Part shown: positions 1 to 8,226 of the stretch, piece after piece
Layout: each line of letters opens with the position of its first letter
Position numbering within the stretch: the stretch's first letter is position 1
From: VRUE01 sp050258095
GTDB taxonomy: Bacteria > Actinomycetota > Thermoleophilia > Solirubrobacterales > 70-9
DNA length: 64,000 bases
Assembly (NCBI GenBank): GCA_050258095.1
Contig: JBLMYD010000038.1
Span: 1-64,000 of the forward strand
Direction of reading: 5' to 3'
The notes under the pieces: model-generated
Database searches by the model: none
Told to the model about the DNA's origin: nothing
What the model saw: only the letters and a program-made list of their open reading frames with translations
Position numbers and translations under genes: made by a program

Positions 1-905
1 CCCATGCAGCCGGTGCCGGCGGCGGTGACCGCCTGGCGGTAGGTGCGGTCGACGACGTCGCCGACGGCGAAGACGCCCGCCAGGTTGGTCCTGGTCGAGC
101 CCGGCCGGGTGAGGATGTAGCCGTCCTCGTCGGTCTCGACCTGGCCGGCGACCACCTCCGATTTGGGGATGTGGCCGATCGCGACGAAGGCTCCTTCGGT
201 CGCGAAGTCCTCGGTCTCCCCCGTCTCGGGGTTGCGCAGCCGCACGTGGTCGAGGTTGCCGCCCTCGCCGCCGACGAACTCCTCGGCGACGAACGGGGTC
301 TTGAGCACGATGTTGCCCTGCTCGCGCGCCCGCTCCTGCATGATCTGCGAGGCGCGGAACTCGTCGCGGCGGTTGACGATCGTCAGCTCGCTGGCGTACT
401 TGGAGACGAAGATCGCGTCCTCCATCGCCGAGTCGCCGCCGCCGATCACGATCACCCGCTGGTCTTTGAAGAAGGCGCCGTCGCAGACGCCGCAGGTGGA
501 GACGCCGCAGCCGCTGAGCTCGATCTCGCCGGGGATTCCGAGCCGGCGCGGCTCGGCCCCCATCGCCAGGATCACGGTCTTGGCGACGTGCTCCTCGTCG
601 CCGAGGAAGACCTTCTGCAGGCCGCCGTCGCTGAGCTCGACGCGGTCGACGTCGTCGGTGACGAAGCGCGTGCCGAAGCGCTCGGCCTGAGCGCGGAACT
701 GGTTCATCATCTCCGGCCCCATGATCCCCTCGGGGTAGCCCGGGTAGTTCTCGACGTCGGTCGTGTTCTGCAGCTGCCCGCCCCACTGGAAGCCCTCGAA
801 GACGAGCGGCTCGAGGTTGGCGCGCGCGGTGTAGAGGGCAGCCGTGTAGCCGGCCGGCCCACCGCCGACGACGATCGCGTTCTCGACTTTCCCGTTCTCC
901 GTCAT
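1..905 (-). CDS. trxB: Thioredoxin reductase, C-terminus cut by window edge
   Basis: Cytoplasmic NADPH-dependent flavoenzyme that reduces thioredoxin. The N-terminal FAD fingerprint GGGPAG lies at residues 14-19, a CxxC redox pair with sequence CGVC near residue 140, and the NADPH-binding GGGDSA just after it, followed by the second FAD segment with VFAVGDV near the window edge. About 301 codons are present, close to the usual 310-330, so only the last residues are missing. The redox pair is CGVC rather than the common CATC. The ATG overlaps the stop of the upstream flippase-like gene (ATGA, 902-905), which suggests translational coupling. Confidence 0.93.
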   Translation of the reverse strand, partial: MTENGKVENAIVVGGGPAGYTAALYTARANLEPLVFEGFQWGGQLQNTTDVENYPGYPEGIMGPEMMNQFRAQAERFGTRFVTDDVDRVELSDGGLQKVFLGDEEHVAKTVILAMGAEPRRLGIPGEIELSGCGVSTCGVCDGAFFKDQRVIVIGGGDSAMEDAIFVSKYASELTIVNRRDEFRASQIMQERAREQGNIVLKTPFVAEEFVGGEGGNLDHVRLRNPETGETEDFATEGAFVAIGHIPKSEVVAGQVETDEDGYILTRPGSTRTNLAGVFAVGDVVDRTYRQAVTAAGTGCM

Positions 906-2038
906 GTCCGTCTCGAGTCTATTGACGCCGCCAATACTTTACTTTTTATAGTAGCGCGGCGGTCAATCGGCAGGCCCTTCTCTTCCCACTCGCCGACCCG
1001 TTTGCGGAGCTGGAAGAAGGCGGCGACGCCGAAGGGGATCGGCATCCAGAAGGCGATCAGGCGGTAGATCAGGATCGCCGGGAAGACGGTGTCCTCGGGC
1101 AGGCCGAAGAGGACGAAGGCGCCGATCATGCCGGCGTCGACGGCGCCGACCCCGGCCGGCGCGAAGGGGATCAGGTTGGCGACCATGCCGAGGAAGAAGC
1201 CCTGGACGACGACGGCGAGCGGCACATGGACGCCGAAGGCGTGGAAGGAGGCCCAGAGGATGCCGATGTTCGCCGCCCAGAAGCCGGCGGCGCCGAGCAC
1301 CGCCAGGCCGCCCTGCGAGGGATGGGCGAAGAGGCCGAGCGCGAAGCGAAAGCCTTCGGCGAAGGTGGCCGGGACCTTGCCGATGCTGCGGGCGATCGCT
1401 CGCCCGCGATCGCCGTGGACGAAACGGGCGATCCGCGGGCCGAGGTCGGGTGGGATCAGCGCCAGCACCAGGCCGAGCGCCAACACCACGCCGGCCACGG
1501 CGGCCGGGATGATCGTCAGCTCGACCGACGCGTTGCCGTGGAGCACGCCGGTGCGCAGCAGGATGCCGAAGAGGATCAGGGCGAGCGGGTAGAAGGCGTA
1601 GTGCAGGGTGAGGAAGGCGACCATGCGGCGCGCCACGTCGCGGCGTTCCATCCCCGCCTTGCGCAGCGCCCACCAGGTGAGCACGATCCCGCCCGCCCCC
1701 GCCGCCGAGAAGAGCAGCGTCGCCGCCAGGCCGGCCATGTTGATCTCGTAGGTCTCCGGCCAGGTCAGCCGCAGCGCATCGCCGCCGACCACCGCCTTGA
1801 AGAGGGCGATGTAGGTGGCGAAGGCGACGACGTTGAAGGCGATGGCGATGACGATCCAGACCGGATCGGCTTCGTCGAGCTTGCCGAGGGCGTCGCCGAG
1901 GCCGACCAGCCTCGGGAAGAGGAAGTAGATGCCGACCAGCAGGGCGACGACGACGACCGCCGTCTGAACCAGCCGCCGCGGCGTGAAGATCGGAAGTTCG
2001 GCGGTGTCGCCGCCGTTAACCGAGCCCTCGGGAGACAC
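902..2038 (-). CDS. Flippase-like integral membrane protein (lysylphosphatidylglycerol synthase TM family)
   Basis: A 378-residue polytopic membrane protein with about eight hydrophobic segments. It resembles the UPF0104/YbhN/AglD-like family, equivalent to the flippase half of MprF. The signature in the last third, a run reading PFAPAGVGAVDAG, is the conserved glycine-rich loop of that family. The proposed role, moving a lipid or lipid-linked substrate across the membrane, is inferred from the family. The start is GTG, and the stop overlaps the trxB start. It sits 10 bp downstream of the PAP2 gene, so the three genes probably form one minus-strand operon. No soluble synthetase domain is fused. 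Confidence 0.8.
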   Translation of the reverse strand: MSPEGSVNGGDTAELPIFTPRRLVQTAVVVVALLVGIYFLFPRLVGLGDALGKLDEADPVWIVIAIAFNVVAFATYIALFKAVVGGDALRLTWPETYEINMAGLAATLLFSAAGAGGIVLTWWALRKAGMERRDVARRMVAFLTLHYAFYPLALILFGILLRTGVLHGNASVELTIIPAAVAGVVLALGLVLALIPPDLGPRIARFVHGDRGRAIARSIGKVPATFAEGFRFALGLFAHPSQGGLAVLGAAGFWAANIGILWASFHAFGVHVPLAVVVQGFFLGMVANLIPFAPAGVGAVDAGMIGAFVLFGLPEDTVFPAILIYRLIAFWMPIPFGVAAFFQLRKRVGEWEEKGLPIDRRATIKSKVLAASIDSRRT

Positions 2039-2048
2039 CCTGGGGACG

Positions 2049-2993
2049 CTACCCGGTGGCGAGGCGCTCGAGGCGCTGAAGCCCCCTGTTTACGGCCAGG
2101 ACCGCCGGTTCGGCGAGGGGCTCGCCGCGGCGCACGAGCGCCACCAGGCCGGCGCCGGCGAGCAGGTCGGTCACGTAGTGCTCGCCCAGGTAGACGAGGG
2201 CGAAGCCCAGCGTCAGCGCGTAGCTCCAGCCGACGACGCCCTCGGCCCCGCCCGCCTCGGCGAGCGAGATCGCGGCCATCGTCGAGGTGGCGAAGTGCAG
2301 CGAGGGCATCGCCGCCCAGGGGTTGCCGCCGAGCGCTCCGTACATCGCCGGCCAGGCTTTGCCCCAGGTCCGCTCGCCGACGCCGATCATGATCCGCTGC
2401 ACGCCCTCCTCCGTGTGGCCCTGCTCGGCGGCCCACCACGGCGGCGCCGTCGGCAGCGCGAAGTAGCCGGCGCAGCCGAGGTCGAAGACCGCCGCCTGCT
2501 GGCGGGCGGCGGTCGGGAAGCGCTCGGGGTGGCGCAGCAGGATCCAGACCAGGACCAGGTAGGGCTCGAGGAACCAGAGCCAGTGGACCCAGGTGAGGAA
2601 GCGGTTTAGCGCGCCGGTCCAGCGCCGGCCGGCGAGCGCCCGCTGCAGGCGGGCGTTGGGCAGGCGACCGAGGCCGAGCGCGCGGTCGACGGCGATCGGG
2701 TAGCGAACGCGGAGGCGGCTGCGGAGTCGCTCGGGGTCGTCGTAGGGGAGCTCGTGGACCATCGTGAAGGCCCACATCTGCATCGCGAAGATGGCGACGT
2801 CGCGCTTCCTCGTCCGCGGCCGCAGCACCGCCACGGCGAGCGGGCCGGCGGCGCAGGCGGCGACGGTGGCCGGCGCCGGGGCGCGCAGGCGCCGGCGCAG
2901 GAGCGGCACGGCGACCGCGGCGCCGATCGCGCCCATCGCTCCGGCTCGCACCGCGAGGCGAAGCGCCGGAGATGGCCGCGAGCGCTTCCTCAT
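2049..2993 (-). CDS. PAP2-superfamily membrane phosphatase/transferase
   Basis: A 314-residue membrane protein with the PAP2 phosphatase signature: PSLHF in the middle and EHYVTDLLAG near the C-terminus, supplying the conserved histidines and aspartate. The layout (long N-terminal membrane part, motifs late) resembles the Aur1/inositolphosphotransferase-like branch. It probably acts on a lipid phosphate at the membrane; the substrate is unknown. I chose the ATG at 2993 (MRKRSRPSP) over an in-frame start 53 codons upstream because the upstream extension is not hydrophobic and a -10-like TATACT lies just before this ATG. It is the first gene of the PAP2-flippase-trxB run. Confidence 0.8.
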   Translation of the reverse strand: MRKRSRPSPALRLAVRAGAMGAIGAAVAVPLLRRRLRAPAPATVAACAAGPLAVAVLRPRTRKRDVAIFAMQMWAFTMVHELPYDDPERLRSRLRVRYPIAVDRALGLGRLPNARLQRALAGRRWTGALNRFLTWVHWLWFLEPYLVLVWILLRHPERFPTAARQQAAVFDLGCAGYFALPTAPPWWAAEQGHTEEGVQRIMIGVGERTWGKAWPAMYGALGGNPWAAMPSLHFATSTMAAISLAEAGGAEGVVGWSYALTLGFALVYLGEHYVTDLLAGAGLVALVRRGEPLAEPAVLAVNRGLQRLERLATG

Positions 2994-3003
2994 CAGGCGG
3001 GCG

Positions 3004-3009
3004 AGTATA
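3004..3009 (-). promoter_or_regulatory. Putative -10 box for PAP2 gene
   Basis: Minus-strand TATACT ends about 10 nt before the PAP2 start codon, so the leader would be only a few bases. The -35 region at the right spacing (TGCTCG) is a poor match, so this rests on the -10 alone. Confidence 0.35.
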
Positions 3010-3138
3010 TGGCGGCCCGCCGATTGCGAGCAGCGCTGGACGGGCACAGCGCCACGCCGACCCGCGTGATTAGAATGGCCGCGCTTTGGCGCCAAGGACT
3101 CATCAAGAAACCCCGCGTGTGCGACTGGCGAGCGCCGG

Positions 3139-3222
3139 ACCAAGCGGGGCAAGGACGCAGGGAGGCCGAATAGCAGCGCTATTTGGCCGACCGAGGACGC
3201 CGCAACGCGCCGGTTCGCCGCC
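3139..3222 (+). repeat. Dispersed structured element, copy R1
   Basis: First of four related ~85-nt elements (others near 24834, 28193 and 63344). Shared blocks on the plus strand are CCAAGC, then AAGGACGCAGGGA, a central hairpin, GACCGAGGACGC and a GC-rich tail. In this copy the hairpin is GGCC-G-AATAGC, loop AGC, GCTATT-T-GGCC. It fills most of the gap between the divergent PAP2 and coxB-like genes. The four copies have no common position relative to genes, so I treat it as a dispersed repeat rather than a leader. Confidence 0.7.
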
Positions 3223-3248
3223 GCCAGGCGTGCGCGGGGGGTGTCTTG

Positions 3249-3947
3249 ATGAGTCCTAGCTCCCCTGGCACAGACCAGATCGACACCCTGCTCTGGATCG
3301 GCTTCGTCGCCGGGGCGATCCTGATCGTCGCGATCAACGGCGCCCTGATCTACGCCCTGCGCCGCTACCGCGGCGAGCGCGGGTCCGCGCCGCGGCCGGC
3401 GACGAGCGACCGCCGCACGCAGCTGCGCGTCGGCAGCACGCTCACCGTCTTCGCCGCCGCGATCCTCGCGCTCAGCCTGGTCTTCACCGACAGGGCGCGG
3501 GAAACGCCGCCGACGGGCGCCGCCGGCCTCGCCTCGGCGAGCTCGAAGCCGCTGCGGATCGAAACGACCGGCCAGCAGTGGCTCTGGCGCTACGACTATC
3601 CCAACGGCGCCTTCTCCTACTACGAGCTAGTCGTCCCGGTCGACACCACCGTCGAGCTCGACCTCGTCTCCACCGACGTGATCCACACCTGGGACGTCCC
3701 CGCCCTCGCCGGCCAGCGCGACGCCGTCCCGGGCAAGACCAACCACGTCGTCTTCCGCGCCGACGAAGAAGGCGTCTACGACGGCCAGACCGCGACCTTC
3801 TCGGGCCAGGCCTACGCCGCGATGCGAACCGCGGTCGACGTCGTCTCGCCGGAGGAATACGAAAGCTTCCTCAAACGACAGAAGTCCGACATCCAGGCCG
3901 CCCAGGACCGTGTCGTCGACCTGATCCAAAAAGGAGAAGTGCCGTGA
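3249..3947 (+). CDS. Cytochrome oxidase subunit II-like protein lacking CuA ligands
   Basis: A 232-residue protein with two N-terminal membrane helices (about residues 11-35 and 66-84) and a periplasmic cupredoxin domain, the architecture of oxidase subunit II. The normal CuA loop reads GQCAE-aromatic-CG..HA.M. Here it reads GQTATFSGQAYAAM, so both cysteines, the glutamate and the histidine are replaced (C to T, E to T, C to S, H to Y). The earlier histidine in VIHTWDVP and the final Met remain. It therefore cannot bind a standard CuA centre, as in quinol-oxidase subunit II, yet the rest of the fold looks intact. The start is ATG 3249, not the in-frame ATG 22 codons upstream, because the membrane helix begins soon after. 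The stop overlaps the next gene (GTGA). Confidence 0.82.
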   Translation: MSPSSPGTDQIDTLLWIGFVAGAILIVAINGALIYALRRYRGERGSAPRPATSDRRTQLRVGSTLTVFAAAILALSLVFTDRARETPPTGAAGLASASSKPLRIETTGQQWLWRYDYPNGAFSYYELVVPVDTTVELDLVSTDVIHTWDVPALAGQRDAVPGKTNHVVFRADEEGVYDGQTATFSGQAYAAMRTAVDVVSPEEYESFLKRQKSDIQAAQDRVVDLIQKGEVP

Positions 3948-5644
3948 TCGCCGAGCGCCCGACCCACCCCCCGGCCGAGGTCGTCGTCGACGGCTACCCG
4001 AAGCGGCGGCCGCGCTGGATCGAGATCGTGACCAGCGCCGACCACAAGGACGTCGGCCGGGTGATGATCGGCGCCGCGCTCGGCTTCCTCTTCATCGCCC
4101 TGGTCGAGCTGCTGCTGATGCGCCTGCAGCTCGTGGTGCCGGAAAACACGCTGCTCACCCCGGTCGCCTTCAACCGCATGCTCTCCCTCTACGGGGCGAC
4201 GGCGATCTTCCTCTTCGCGATCCCGCTCGCGCTCGGCCTCTTCTACTACCTGGTGCCGCTGCAGATCGGCGCCCGCGGGACGGCGCTGCCGCGGCTCGGC
4301 CAGCTCGGGCTCTGGCTCTACCTGGCGGGCGCGACCGTGCTCTACTCGGGCTTCCTCTTCACGCCGACGGAGGCGGGCGTCAACCCGCTCGCCCCGCTCT
4401 CCGAACTGGCCTTCCTGTCCAACAACGGCGTCGACGCCTGGGCGGCGTCGACCGGCCTGGCGACGCTCGGCTTCGTCCTGGTCTCGATCGACCTGGTCGC
4501 CACCCTGCGCCGCCTGCGCGCACCGGGCATGGCCTGGCGGCGCCTGCCCGTCTTCTCCTGGTCGGCGGCGATCTGCTCCTGGCTGATGCTGGTCATCGGC
4601 CCGGTGATGCTCGCCGCGATCACGATGCTGCTGATCGACCGCAACTTCGACGGCATCTTCTTCGCCGACGGCTCCGGCGGCGCGCCGCTGCTCTGGGAGC
4701 ACCTGAGCTGGATCTTCTTCACCGGCGCCTACATGCTGATCCTGATCACGGCGCTCGGCGCGATCGCCGAGATCGTCCCGGTCTTCTCGGGTCGGCCGCT
4801 CGCCGGTCGCAACGTCGTGATCGCCTCGCTCGGCGCGATCGCCGCGATCGGCACCCTGGCCTGGATGCAGAACATGCTCACCGCGCCAATCGGGATCGGC
4901 TGGATGTACTACGCGATGGTGATGTCGCTGGCGCTGATCGTGCCCTTCGGCCTCGTCTTCTTCAACCTGATCGCGACGATGGTCGGCGGCGCCCTGCAGC
5001 TGCGCGCACCGCTGCTCTTCGCCGCCGGGGCGCTCTCGGCGATCTCGATCGGGCTCGCCGCCGAGGTCTCGCACTCGATGGTCGCGGTCGCCTGGCGCCT
5101 GCACAACACCGTCGACGCCGGCGCCGCCACCCACTTCGCCCTGGTCGGCGGCAGCGTCTTCGGCGGCTTCGCGGCGCTCCACTACTGGTATCCGAAGCTG
5201 ACCGGCCGGACGATGGGCGAGACGCTGGCGCGCATCTCCTTCTGGACGATGGCGATCGGCACGCTGCTCGCCTTCGTGCCGCTGTTCCTCGCCGGCACCG
5301 ACCACGGCCAGGTGGTCGACGCCTACAAGTTCTTCTCCGGCACGGGGGTCAGCACCGACAACCTGATCGCGACGATCGGCGCCTTCGTCCTCGCGCTCGG
5401 GATCCTGCTGACGCTCGCCAACGCGATCGTCAGCCGCAGCGGCGGCGCCCGGGCCGGACACGACCAGTGGGGCGGCGACTCGCTCGAGTGGTTCGCCCTC
5501 TCGCCGCCGGAGCCGCACAACTTCGACGTGCTGCCCGACGTGCGCAGCGCGCGGCCGATGCGCGACATCCGCGAGGCGATCGCCCACAGCACGGCCCGCG
5601 GCGGGCCCGAGCCCGCGCCGCGCGAGACGCAGCCGGTAGCCTGA
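3944..5644 (+). CDS. Heme-copper oxidase subunit I-like protein lacking most metal ligands
   Basis: A 566-residue membrane protein with about twelve helices that aligns without gaps to oxidase subunit I in the key helices. Helix II has SLYGATAIF where the family has THG: the heme a His is Tyr. The GHPEVY motif reads FTGAYM: the CuB His is Thr and the cross-linked Tyr is Met. WAHHM reads WMQNM: both CuB His are lost. HFHYV reads ATHFA: the heme a3 His is Ala and only the second, heme a, His is kept. Framework motifs such as VPLQIGA, GGSVF and YPKLTGR are preserved, so this is not simple decay. GTG start with an AAGGAG ribosome site, overlapping the subunit II stop. It is probably an oxidase-derived complex with a changed function. 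Confidence 0.82.
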   Translation: MIAERPTHPPAEVVVDGYPKRRPRWIEIVTSADHKDVGRVMIGAALGFLFIALVELLLMRLQLVVPENTLLTPVAFNRMLSLYGATAIFLFAIPLALGLFYYLVPLQIGARGTALPRLGQLGLWLYLAGATVLYSGFLFTPTEAGVNPLAPLSELAFLSNNGVDAWAASTGLATLGFVLVSIDLVATLRRLRAPGMAWRRLPVFSWSAAICSWLMLVIGPVMLAAITMLLIDRNFDGIFFADGSGGAPLLWEHLSWIFFTGAYMLILITALGAIAEIVPVFSGRPLAGRNVVIASLGAIAAIGTLAWMQNMLTAPIGIGWMYYAMVMSLALIVPFGLVFFNLIATMVGGALQLRAPLLFAAGALSAISIGLAAEVSHSMVAVAWRLHNTVDAGAATHFALVGGSVFGGFAALHYWYPKLTGRTMGETLARISFWTMAIGTLLAFVPLFLAGTDHGQVVDAYKFFSGTGVSTDNLIATIGAFVLALGILLTLANAIVSRSGGARAGHDQWGGDSLEWFALSPPEPHNFDVLPDVRSARPMRDIREAIAHSTARGGPEPAPRETQPVA

Positions 5645-5651
5645 CGCGTCG

Positions 5652-6551
5652 ATGTCCGGTGCCGAAACCGCTGTCGTCGTACAGCGCACTCCCGCCTTCG
5701 TCGCGACGCTGCGCGACTACCTGACGCTGACCAAGCCGAAGGTGCAGTCGCTGCTGCTGCTGACGACGATCACGACGATGTACGTCGCCGGCGACCCCTC
5801 CCCCGGCCTCGTCTTCCTCGTCTGCCTGGGCGGCGCGCTCTCGGCCGGCGGCGCCGGCGCGATCAACCATGCCGTCGATCGCGACATCGACCGGGTCATG
5901 GCCCGCACGGCGAGCCGGCCGGTCGCAGGCGGTCGCATCTCGCCGCAGGCCGCGATCGCCTTCGGCGTCGCCCTCGGCTGCGCCTCCTTCCTGCTGCTGG
6001 CGCTCGCCGTCAACCCGCTGGCGGCGGCCCTCTCGCTCTCCGGGCTGCTCGGCTACGTCTTCGTCTACACGCTCTGGCTGAAGCGCTCGACGCCGCAGAA
6101 CATCGTCATCGGCGGGGCGGCCGGCGCCGTGCCGCCGCTGGTCGCCTGGGCGGCCGTCACCGGCGGCATCGGCGGCACCGCCCTCTTCCTCTTCGCGATC
6201 GTCTTCTTCTGGACGCCGCCGCACTTCTGGGCGCTCTCGCTGCTGATGAAGGACGAGTACGCCAAGGTCGGCGTGCCGATGCTGCCCGTCGTTCGCGGCG
6301 AGGACGAGACGCGCCGCCAGATCCTCCTCTACACGGTCCTGCTCTACGCGGTGACGCAGCTGCCGTTCTGCGCGGGCGGCTTCGGGGTCGAGTACCTGGT
6401 CGCCTCGATGGCGCTGGGCGGCGGCTTCATCTACTGCGCGGTGCGCCTGCTGCGCAGCCGCGACCGGCGCTGGGCCCTGCGCACCTACCTCTACTCGCTC
6501 GCCTACCTGGCGCTGCTCTTCGTCTCGATGCCGATCGACCGGGTCTTCTAG
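5652..6551 (+). CDS. ctaB: Heme O synthase (protoheme IX farnesyltransferase)
   Basis: A 299-residue UbiA-family prenyltransferase with about eight to nine helices. It transfers farnesyl diphosphate to protoheme, giving heme O. The Asp-rich motif NHAVDRDIDRVMARTASRPV near residue 75 and the second loop around the KDEYAKVGVPMLP stretch are typical of CtaB/CyoE. It starts 7 bp after the oxidase-like subunit I stop and is probably cotranscribed with it. Heme O would be passed to CtaA, encoded 1.7 kb downstream, for conversion to heme A used by the aa3-type oxidase encoded at 14-18 kb. No rival assignment fits as well. Confidence 0.95.
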   Translation: MSGAETAVVVQRTPAFVATLRDYLTLTKPKVQSLLLLTTITTMYVAGDPSPGLVFLVCLGGALSAGGAGAINHAVDRDIDRVMARTASRPVAGGRISPQAAIAFGVALGCASFLLLALAVNPLAAALSLSGLLGYVFVYTLWLKRSTPQNIVIGGAAGAVPPLVAWAAVTGGIGGTALFLFAIVFFWTPPHFWALSLLMKDEYAKVGVPMLPVVRGEDETRRQILLYTVLLYAVTQLPFCAGGFGVEYLVASMALGGGFIYCAVRLLRSRDRRWALRTYLYSLAYLALLFVSMPIDRVF

Positions 6552-6591
6552 TAGAAATCGGCCCGTGGATCGCGAGACCGCACGAGCGAGC

Positions 6592-6678
6592 ATGAGCGCC
6601 GGCCTTGTCGCCGGCGGCGTCGCTGTGGCGATCTTCGCGCTCTGCTTCGTCGTCGCGATGCTCTACATCGCCTCATAG
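6592..6678 (+). CDS. Small single-helix membrane protein
   Basis: A 28-residue open frame (ATG 6592; an in-frame GTG at 6565 would add nine residues) encoding one hydrophobic helix, LVAGGVAVAIFALCFVVAML, flanked by short polar ends. It lies between ctaB and a two-helix gene on the same strand, with 1 bp before the next start. The tight spacing and clean hydrophobic segment argue for a real gene. Very small single-helix subunits accompany many terminal oxidases, so an accessory role in the oxidase-like complex is a reasonable inference. No family was recognised. Confidence 0.55.
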   Translation: MSAGLVAGGVAVAIFALCFVVAMLYIAS

Positions 6679-6679
6679 C

Positions 6680-6967
6680 GTGAGCGAGCACCGTCACATC
6701 CCCGAGCCCGGCGAGCTGGTCTACCGGCCCCGCCCCTCGTGGGCGCCGGCGATCTTCGCCTTCGCGATCGCCCTCGCCGTCTGCGGCATCTTCATCAGCT
6801 TCATGGTGCCCGGCTGGATCTACTCGATCATCGGCGGCGTCGTCGCCCTCTTCGCCCTGCGCAGCATGGTCAAGGAGGCGAGCAGCTCCTACTTCAAGCT
6901 CCCGCGCACGCAGAAGGCGCGCGGCGCTGTGCTCCCGGTCGAACCGATTTCCCCGCCGCAGGGCTGA
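6680..6967 (+). CDS. Two-helix membrane protein of the oxidase-like locus
   Basis: A 95-residue protein that starts at GTG 6680, 1 bp after the preceding small gene. A polar N-terminus (HIPEPGELVYRPRPSW) leads into two adjacent hydrophobic helices (about residues 21-41 and 45-63) and a basic C-terminal tail. Size and layout resemble the small subunit IV type proteins of actinobacterial oxidases, but no motif proves this. It converges with the CBS-domain gene, with only 1 bp between the two stop codons, so there is no room for a conventional terminator between them. Confidence 0.65.
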   Translation: MSEHRHIPEPGELVYRPRPSWAPAIFAFAIALAVCGIFISFMVPGWIYSIIGGVVALFALRSMVKEASSSYFKLPRTQKARGAVLPVEPISPPQG

Positions 6968-6968
6968 A

Positions 6969-7370
6969 TCAGTCCGGCGTCATCCCGGAGGTGGCTCCGT
7001 CGGAGGTCCAGACGCGGACGATGTCGCGCATCGAGAGCACGCCGACGAGGTCCGGTCCCTCGTAGACGACGAGGTGGCGGATGCCGCGGCGCGACATCTC
7101 GGCGGCGGCGCGCTCGAGGCTCCAGTCCGGCGAGGCCGCGATCACGCTGTCGCTCATGTGGTCGCCGACCCGCTCGGCGTCGGGATCCTCGCCGGCGCCC
7201 AGCGAGAGCAGCACGTCGCGCTCGGTGACGATCCGCGGCCCGGGCGTCTCGTCGTCGCTGACCAGAGCCGCCCCGGTCCCCTTCTCGGCCATCATCCTCG
7301 CCGCCTCGCGCAGAGTGTGGCCCGGCCCCACGGTGAGGACCACCTCCGACATGCCATCCCGTACGAGCAT
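6969..7370 (-). CDS. Tandem CBS-domain protein
   Basis: A 133-residue cytoplasmic protein made of two CBS repeats (about residues 1-55 and 70-125), each with the usual pattern of a target motif, helix and ITERDVL/LSMRDIV-type strand-helix. Stand-alone CBS pairs bind adenine nucleotides or related ligands and usually act as sensors; the partner is unknown. The gene is opposite in direction to the oxidase-like locus and diverges from the cytochrome c gene at 7490. A second stand-alone CBS pair is at 27683. Confidence 0.85.
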   Translation of the reverse strand: MLVRDGMSEVVLTVGPGHTLREAARMMAEKGTGAALVSDDETPGPRIVTERDVLLSLGAGEDPDAERVGDHMSDSVIAASPDWSLERAAAEMSRRGIRHLVVYEGPDLVGVLSMRDIVRVWTSDGATSGMTPD

Positions 7371-7489
7371 CTGGCTTCTCCCCTCGGTCGCGAGCTAGTG
7401 TGAATCGCCTCAAGCCTACCCGACCACCGTGCCTGGACAAACCGCTTCCGCAGGGGCGGGCATATAGACTCCGGCGCGCTTCGCGCCGT

Positions 7490-8170
7490 ATGCCAACGCT
7501 CTCGAAACTCATTCGTCCCGCGCTCGTCCTCGCCGCCCTCGCCGCGGTCGCGCTGCCCGCGTCCGGCTGCGGCACGAGCACGGCCGACACGACGCGCGGG
7601 CGGGCCCTCTTCGTCCAGAAGTGCGGCGTCTGCCACGCGCTTGCGCAAGCGGGGACGACGGCGCAGATCGGGCCCAACCTCGACGACGCCTTCGCTGCCG
7701 CCCGCGCCGCCGGCGAGGGCGGCAGCACGGTCGAAGGGATCGTCAAGGACCAGGTCGAGCATCCGCGGCCCAGCAACGCCAACCCGGCGGTCTCGATGCC
7801 GGCCGACGTCGTCACCGGGCAGGACCTCGAGGACGTCGCCGCCTACGTCGGCCTCTGGGCCGGCGTTCCCGGCGCGGCGCCGCCGAAGGTGCAGGGAGGC
7901 CCGGGCGCCCAGATCTTCGCCGGCAGCGGCTGCGGCGGCTGCCACACGCTGGCGGCGGCCGGCTCGGGAGGCACGGCCGGCCCGAACCTCGACGAAGTCC
8001 TGCCGGGCCAGACAGCGGCGATGGTCGAAGAGTCGATCGTCGATCCGAACGCCAAGATCGCCAAGGGCTACTCGGCCAACGTGATGCCGCCGAACTTCGG
8101 CCAGACCCTCTCCAAGACGGAAATCGAAGAGCTGGTCGAATTCCTGATCGAATCGACCGGCGGCGGCTGA
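7490..8170 (+). CDS. Two-domain, two-heme cytochrome c lipoprotein
   Basis: A 226-residue exported protein. The N-terminal hydrophobic segment ends in ASGC at residue 27, a plausible lipobox. It carries two class I cytochrome c domains, each with one heme attachment site: CGVCH at residue 45 and CGGCH at residue 148. Candidate axial methionines follow each (VSMPAD, NVMPPNFG). It is a likely membrane-anchored electron carrier, possibly the donor to an oxidase; the partner is not shown by sequence. The ATG at 7490 was preferred to an in-frame start 30 codons upstream because the signal peptide begins there. A perfect GGCGCG-CTT-CGCGCC hairpin lies just before the start. Confidence 0.88.
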   Translation: MPTLSKLIRPALVLAALAAVALPASGCGTSTADTTRGRALFVQKCGVCHALAQAGTTAQIGPNLDDAFAAARAAGEGGSTVEGIVKDQVEHPRPSNANPAVSMPADVVTGQDLEDVAAYVGLWAGVPGAAPPKVQGGPGAQIFAGSGCGGCHTLAAAGSGGTAGPNLDEVLPGQTAAMVEESIVDPNAKIAKGYSANVMPPNFGQTLSKTEIEELVEFLIESTGGG

Positions 8171-8226
8171 AAAGGCGGCTGAGCGCCCCCGGCGGCCGCT
8201 CGCCGCTTGACATCATCCCCGGCGGC

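Noticed and set aside
3139..3222. R-elements as c-di-GMP-I riboswitch (GGACGC resemblance)
   Set aside because: Only the short GGACGC block is similar; the GNRA tetraloop and receptor and the rest of the consensus are absent, and copies do not consistently precede genes.
3249..5644. Oxidase-like pair as a frameshifted pseudogene
   Set aside because: Both frames are full length, overlap neatly (GTGA) with a good ribosome site, and non-metal family motifs and helices are preserved.
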